Origin: Pontixanthobacter aquaemixtae
GTDB taxonomy: Bacteria > Pseudomonadota > Alphaproteobacteria > Sphingomonadales > Sphingomonadaceae
Direction: 5' to 3'
Length of the DNA: 64,000 nucleotides
Assembly: GCF_009827395.1 (NCBI RefSeq)
Contig: NZ_WTYX01000002.1
Location: 930,001-994,000, forward strand
A program made the translations under genes and the position numbers. Positions 61,380 through 64,000 of the stretch are shown here, piece after piece. Within the stretch, counting starts at the first letter, position 1, and each line of letters begins with the position of its first letter. The notes under the pieces were generated by a model. The model did no database searches and had not been told where the DNA came from. It saw nothing but the letters and a program-made list of their open reading frames with translations.

Positions 61380-61566
61380 GGGAACACCTTTGCAAATTGC
61401 CTTGGGGAGGGCCCCTTGCCTAGCTTTGCGCACGAGGGCGAGCAAGAGGGGCGAGTAGTTGCAGAACTGCTCTGAGGCCGTGATCTCGGTCAGAATTTTT
61501 GGAAGAAATGAACTTGACTTTGACGGTTAGATTTCTTTGACTGCGAAGGATTTTACGGGGGATTTA

Positions 61567-62526
61567 ATGCGGGACTTCAGGTTTGTAGCTATGTTGTGCG
61601 TGCCCATGCTTGTCGCAGGTTGCACGAATTCCGGATTTGCAGAATGCGGTAGTCCTGAGTCCAAAGAACTCATCGACAAGCTTCTCAAAGAGGAACTCGA
61701 ATACGGTATCCAAAACCAGATCGATGCCCAAAAGGAACTGGGATCGTATGATTCGACCGAGCTGGAGAATGCTGTTGAACGGCTAAAGATTAGCTTGAAC
61801 GATGTTCGAACCTCGCGTGATGATCCTGATAGCCAGCGATTCAGTTGCCGCGCTACATTGGCTCTCGAATTGCCCGAGACCGTTGAGAAGAAGGCCAACG
61901 AAACGCGATCCATGGCCGAAATGGGATCGGTCAGGGATCTTGCAAACCGATATAAAATGAAGCGTCGTGGGCGGACCTACACGACAGAATTCGACTATTT
62001 TATCCAGCCTACCGACGATGGGGAAAAGCTGTTTGCGGAGATGGATGACGACGCACCGGCTCTCAAATTTCTAGGAGAGACATTGGCATCCTATTTGCTG
62101 TCTGATGAAATTCGCGAAGAGAAGATCGCCGAGGATCAGGCTATTGCAGCCGAGTTGGCTGAAGAAAGAGCACGTGAAAATGCCCAGAAAGAGCGTGAAC
62201 GCGAAATTGACTCAGCGTTTGCTGCCGAAGGCGACGCTGCGCTCAACGCGGCGGAAGTGCAGCGCAAACTGGCCTCGGAGCGTATCAATGCCGTCTGGCT
62301 AGCCATGCCGGCCGACATTCAAAGAGACCTGGACGATTTGCATTCGGCTTGGGTGAAGCAAATGAAAGCGCGCTGCGCAAGCGAAGCGGCCGGTAGCGAC
62401 GAACGGAGTTCCATGCGCAAGGCGAAGGAACTGAATTGCCAAACACGGTTGGTCCGCAGTTGTGCCAACACTTTGAACCGCAATGTCGGCAGCACGTCAT
62501 CGCGGATGCGTTACTGTCGATTCTAG
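61567..62526 (+). CDS. hypothetical lipoprotein with C-terminal LprI/DUF1311-like region
   Basis: A 319-residue protein with lipobox LVAGCTNSGF. It has a long charged helical segment rich in Glu and Arg (ELAEERARENAQKEREREID, about residues 190-245), probably coiled coil. The cysteine-bearing end (LDDLHSAWVKQMKARC, ELNCQTRLVRSC) resembles LprI/DUF1311. The N-terminal half repeats the look of a PepSY-like or bacterial SH3-free sensor but is not recognised. Base composition is less GC-rich than the rest of the window. Start ATG 61567 is chosen for the signal peptide. Confidence 0.6.
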   Translation: MRDFRFVAMLCVPMLVAGCTNSGFAECGSPESKELIDKLLKEELEYGIQNQIDAQKELGSYDSTELENAVERLKISLNDVRTSRDDPDSQRFSCRATLALELPETVEKKANETRSMAEMGSVRDLANRYKMKRRGRTYTTEFDYFIQPTDDGEKLFAEMDDDAPALKFLGETLASYLLSDEIREEKIAEDQAIAAELAEERARENAQKEREREIDSAFAAEGDAALNAAEVQRKLASERINAVWLAMPADIQRDLDDLHSAWVKQMKARCASEAAGSDERSSMRKAKELNCQTRLVRSCANTLNRNVGSTSSRMRYCRF

Positions 62527-62651
62527 TACTCCGGGCGCATTGGCCATACGCTGCCGGGAGCATTCGGTGATACTGTAGGATCGACACGGTCTGGGCCGAG
62601 CAGCAGAGCAGCCCGCACGCCATGAACCCGATTGGAATACGAGTTTAAGCC

Positions 62652-63092
62652 ATGAGACATTTTTGTATCGCACTTGTAACCGCGCTCTCGCTATCGGCTG
62701 CGGGGTGTCAGAACCGCGCGGGTCCCGGCGGCGTCACCGCGGATGATGCAGAGGTGTTTTCGGCAATCGCACCGGAGGAGAAGCTCTATTTCGGCGGGAA
62801 CGAGCCGTTCTGGGGCGGCGATGCGGTGGGGCAGGAGCTGCGCTATACCACGCCCGAAAACATCGATGGCGATGTGATTGCGGTGAAACGTTTTGCGGGA
62901 CTGGGCGGTCTGGGCCTGAGCGGGGAGTTGGGCGGCAAGCCTTTCGATATGCTGGTCACCGATGCGCCATGCGACGACACGATGGCGGACCGGTCATACC
63001 CCTTCACCATCACTCTCAAGATTGGAGAGGAAACGCGCGAGGGTTGCGGCTGGACCGATGCAAAACCCTTTACCGGCGATGCAAATCCGTAA
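62652..63092 (+). CDS. hypothetical lipoprotein, COG3650-like
   Basis: A 146-residue protein with lipobox LSAAGCQNR. The mature segments YFGGNEPFWGGDAVG, TDAPCDDTMADRSYPFTITLKIGEE and EGCGW match COG3650, a family of small envelope proteins often next to META or lipocalin-like proteins. Two cysteines (CDD and GCG) may form a disulfide. Function is unknown. A hairpin 30 bases after the stop may terminate it. Confidence 0.7.
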   Translation: MRHFCIALVTALSLSAAGCQNRAGPGGVTADDAEVFSAIAPEEKLYFGGNEPFWGGDAVGQELRYTTPENIDGDVIAVKRFAGLGGLGLSGELGGKPFDMLVTDAPCDDTMADRSYPFTITLKIGEETREGCGWTDAKPFTGDANP

Positions 63093-63121
63093 GCGATTCC
63101 GGACGCGATGATGCAAAATGA

Positions 63122-63149
63122 GGGAGCGCCGCAATTAATGGACGCTCCC
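63122..63149. terminator. bidirectional terminator-like hairpin
   Basis: Arms GGGAGCG (63122-63128) and CGCTCCC (63143-63149) lie between two convergent genes, with an AT-rich loop. The following U-tract is weak (CCATGTTT), so termination is only likely. Confidence 0.45.
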
Positions 63150-63174
63150 CCATGTTTGCATGCCCGATGGCAGG

Positions 63175-63999
63175 TCAGGCGGGGCTCGCCTTCCCGGTTC
63201 CCTTGGCATTGAGATCATCGATCAGCTTGCGGATATCCCGGCCGACGGAAACCGATGCCATGATTAGCGCCGCGATCCGCCCGATCCAGGCAATCACCAC
63301 TGCCGCCGCACCGAAACCGGCTGATGCAACCAGCGATGCTGCCAGCACCAGCAACTGCGCGACCAGCTTGACGCTGGCGATCACCCAATCGACCCAGGAA
63401 AGGCTTTCCAGCATCTGGTAAACAATCGTCTTGAGCAATCCGAGACCGGCAAGCCCCGCAACGAATTTGAGCAGCGATTTGGCCATGCCCTCGATCCGGC
63501 CCAGGGTACCTTGCGCGCGTTGCAGCGTATTGATCAGCGGGGTGACTTCATCGGCCACGGCTTCCATGCTCGCGGCGAGCGTATTGACCAGAGTGTTCTG
63601 GAACGATTGCGCCAGCGACAAAGTTACGCCGATCCCGGCAACCAGCAGGCCGAGCCCGTCAATCGCAATCGCCGCTGCATCTTTGAAGATCTGCGCGCCG
63701 GAAAATTCGGGCACTGGTGCAGGCGGTGCAGACCGCTTGCGTTTGACATGCATCAAGGCTGCCGGTGGAGGCGTGCCGTTGAGAATGGCGCTTTCCAATG
63801 CGGCGCGATGTTGTGCGATCTGCCCGGCTTCATCCGGATGCGCGGCAAGAAATTCTGCAAATCCTTTGTCGACATGGTCTTTGTGGAAATTGGGATTGGA
63901 CGTCACCGCCAGCCAGTTGAGATAGTAATTTCCTGCCCGGTTGCCGCTGGCGACTTCGAAATAGTCGGTAGTCACCTTGTTGATCGTTTCGATCGATCC
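63175..63999 (-). CDS. hypothetical protein with hydrophobic C-terminal half (cut by window end)
   Basis: At least 275 residues; the frame stays open upstream to the window edge (SIETINKVTTDYFEV), so the GTG at 63975 is probably not the real start. The N-terminal part is soluble (YLNWLAVTSNPNFHKDHVDKGFAEF), then a basic proline-rich link (HVKRKRSAPPAPVPEF). The C-terminal 150 residues are helical and alternately hydrophobic, with GLVAGIGVTLSLAQ-like and VASAGFGAAAVVIAWIGRIAALIMA segments. It could be a pore-forming or membrane-associated protein; I recognise no family. Confidence 0.6.
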   Translation of the reverse strand, partial: GSIETINKVTTDYFEVASGNRAGNYYLNWLAVTSNPNFHKDHVDKGFAEFLAAHPDEAGQIAQHRAALESAILNGTPPPAALMHVKRKRSAPPAPVPEFSGAQIFKDAAAIAIDGLGLLVAGIGVTLSLAQSFQNTLVNTLAASMEAVADEVTPLINTLQRAQGTLGRIEGMAKSLLKFVAGLAGLGLLKTIVYQMLESLSWVDWVIASVKLVAQLLVLAASLVASAGFGAAAVVIAWIGRIAALIMASVSVGRDIRKLIDDLNAKGTGKASPA

Positions 64000-64000
64000 A

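Overview
The window looks like a chromosome segment of a marine or aquatic alphaproteobacterium of the Sphingomonadales, most likely Erythrobacteraceae (Erythrobacter/Altererythrobacter type). The reasons are about 60% GC, a carotenoid cluster (crtY, crtI, crtB), many acyl-CoA and valine catabolism genes, a Caulobacter-type TonB receptor with phosphate scavenging enzymes, sphingomonad small families (DUF6356, DUF819, DUF2585), and short palindromic repeats of the kind scattered in these genomes. This assignment is inference; no rRNA is present.

Layout. 1-9.4 kb is a redox block. It holds the end of a heme-motif LVIVD-repeat protein (+), then a minus-strand operon: a flavoprotein/double cyclic-nucleotide-binding/four-[4Fe-4S] fusion, a cytochrome-b-like membrane protein, an FHA-like/TM/ten-CxxCH cytochrome, and a class III phosphodiesterase. 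A divergent CcmI-like TPR protein lies beside it. A lone AT-rich accessory gene sits between the two sides. 9.5-17.2 kb is mainly valine/isobutyryl-CoA breakdown (mmsA, RidA, acyl-CoA dehydrogenase, 3-hydroxyisobutyryl-CoA hydrolase, crotonase, mmsB), with a palindromic repeat element and two unexplained secreted proteins. 17.2-24.2 kb holds two transporters, tRNA-Gly(CCC), a paired acyl-CoA dehydrogenase, an alcohol dehydrogenase and an SDR. 24.3-29.7 kb is a phosphate-acquisition operon (TonB receptor, beta-propeller phytase, PhoX-like phosphatase) behind a Pho-box-like triple repeat.

29.7-34.5 kb has a UPF0016-like membrane protein, Dps, 6-phosphogluconolactonase, a Nudix hydrolase, DinB and an MFS pump. 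34.5-44.1 kb is a minus-strand run: crtY-crtI, a DUF559 gene inside inverted palindromes, a LOG-family gene, crtB (apparently starting at CTG), a biotin-dependent acyl-CoA carboxylase pair and an aldo/keto reductase, ending in what looks like a carboxylase remnant. 44.2-52.5 kb carries envelope proteins and exported peptidase-like hydrolases. 52.6-56.5 kb is an overlapping otsB-GH15-otsA trehalose operon. 57.2-59.2 kb is thiC behind a TPP riboswitch. The last 5 kb holds small lipoproteins, a DUF2726 protein, a decayed gene interrupted by a repeat, and a protein cut by the window end.

The best candidate for an undescribed system is the 2.4-8.4 kb operon. It puts a predicted cyclic-nucleotide sensor, a flavin/Fe-S/heme electron path across the inner membrane, and a predicted cyclic-nucleotide phosphodiesterase in one transcription unit.
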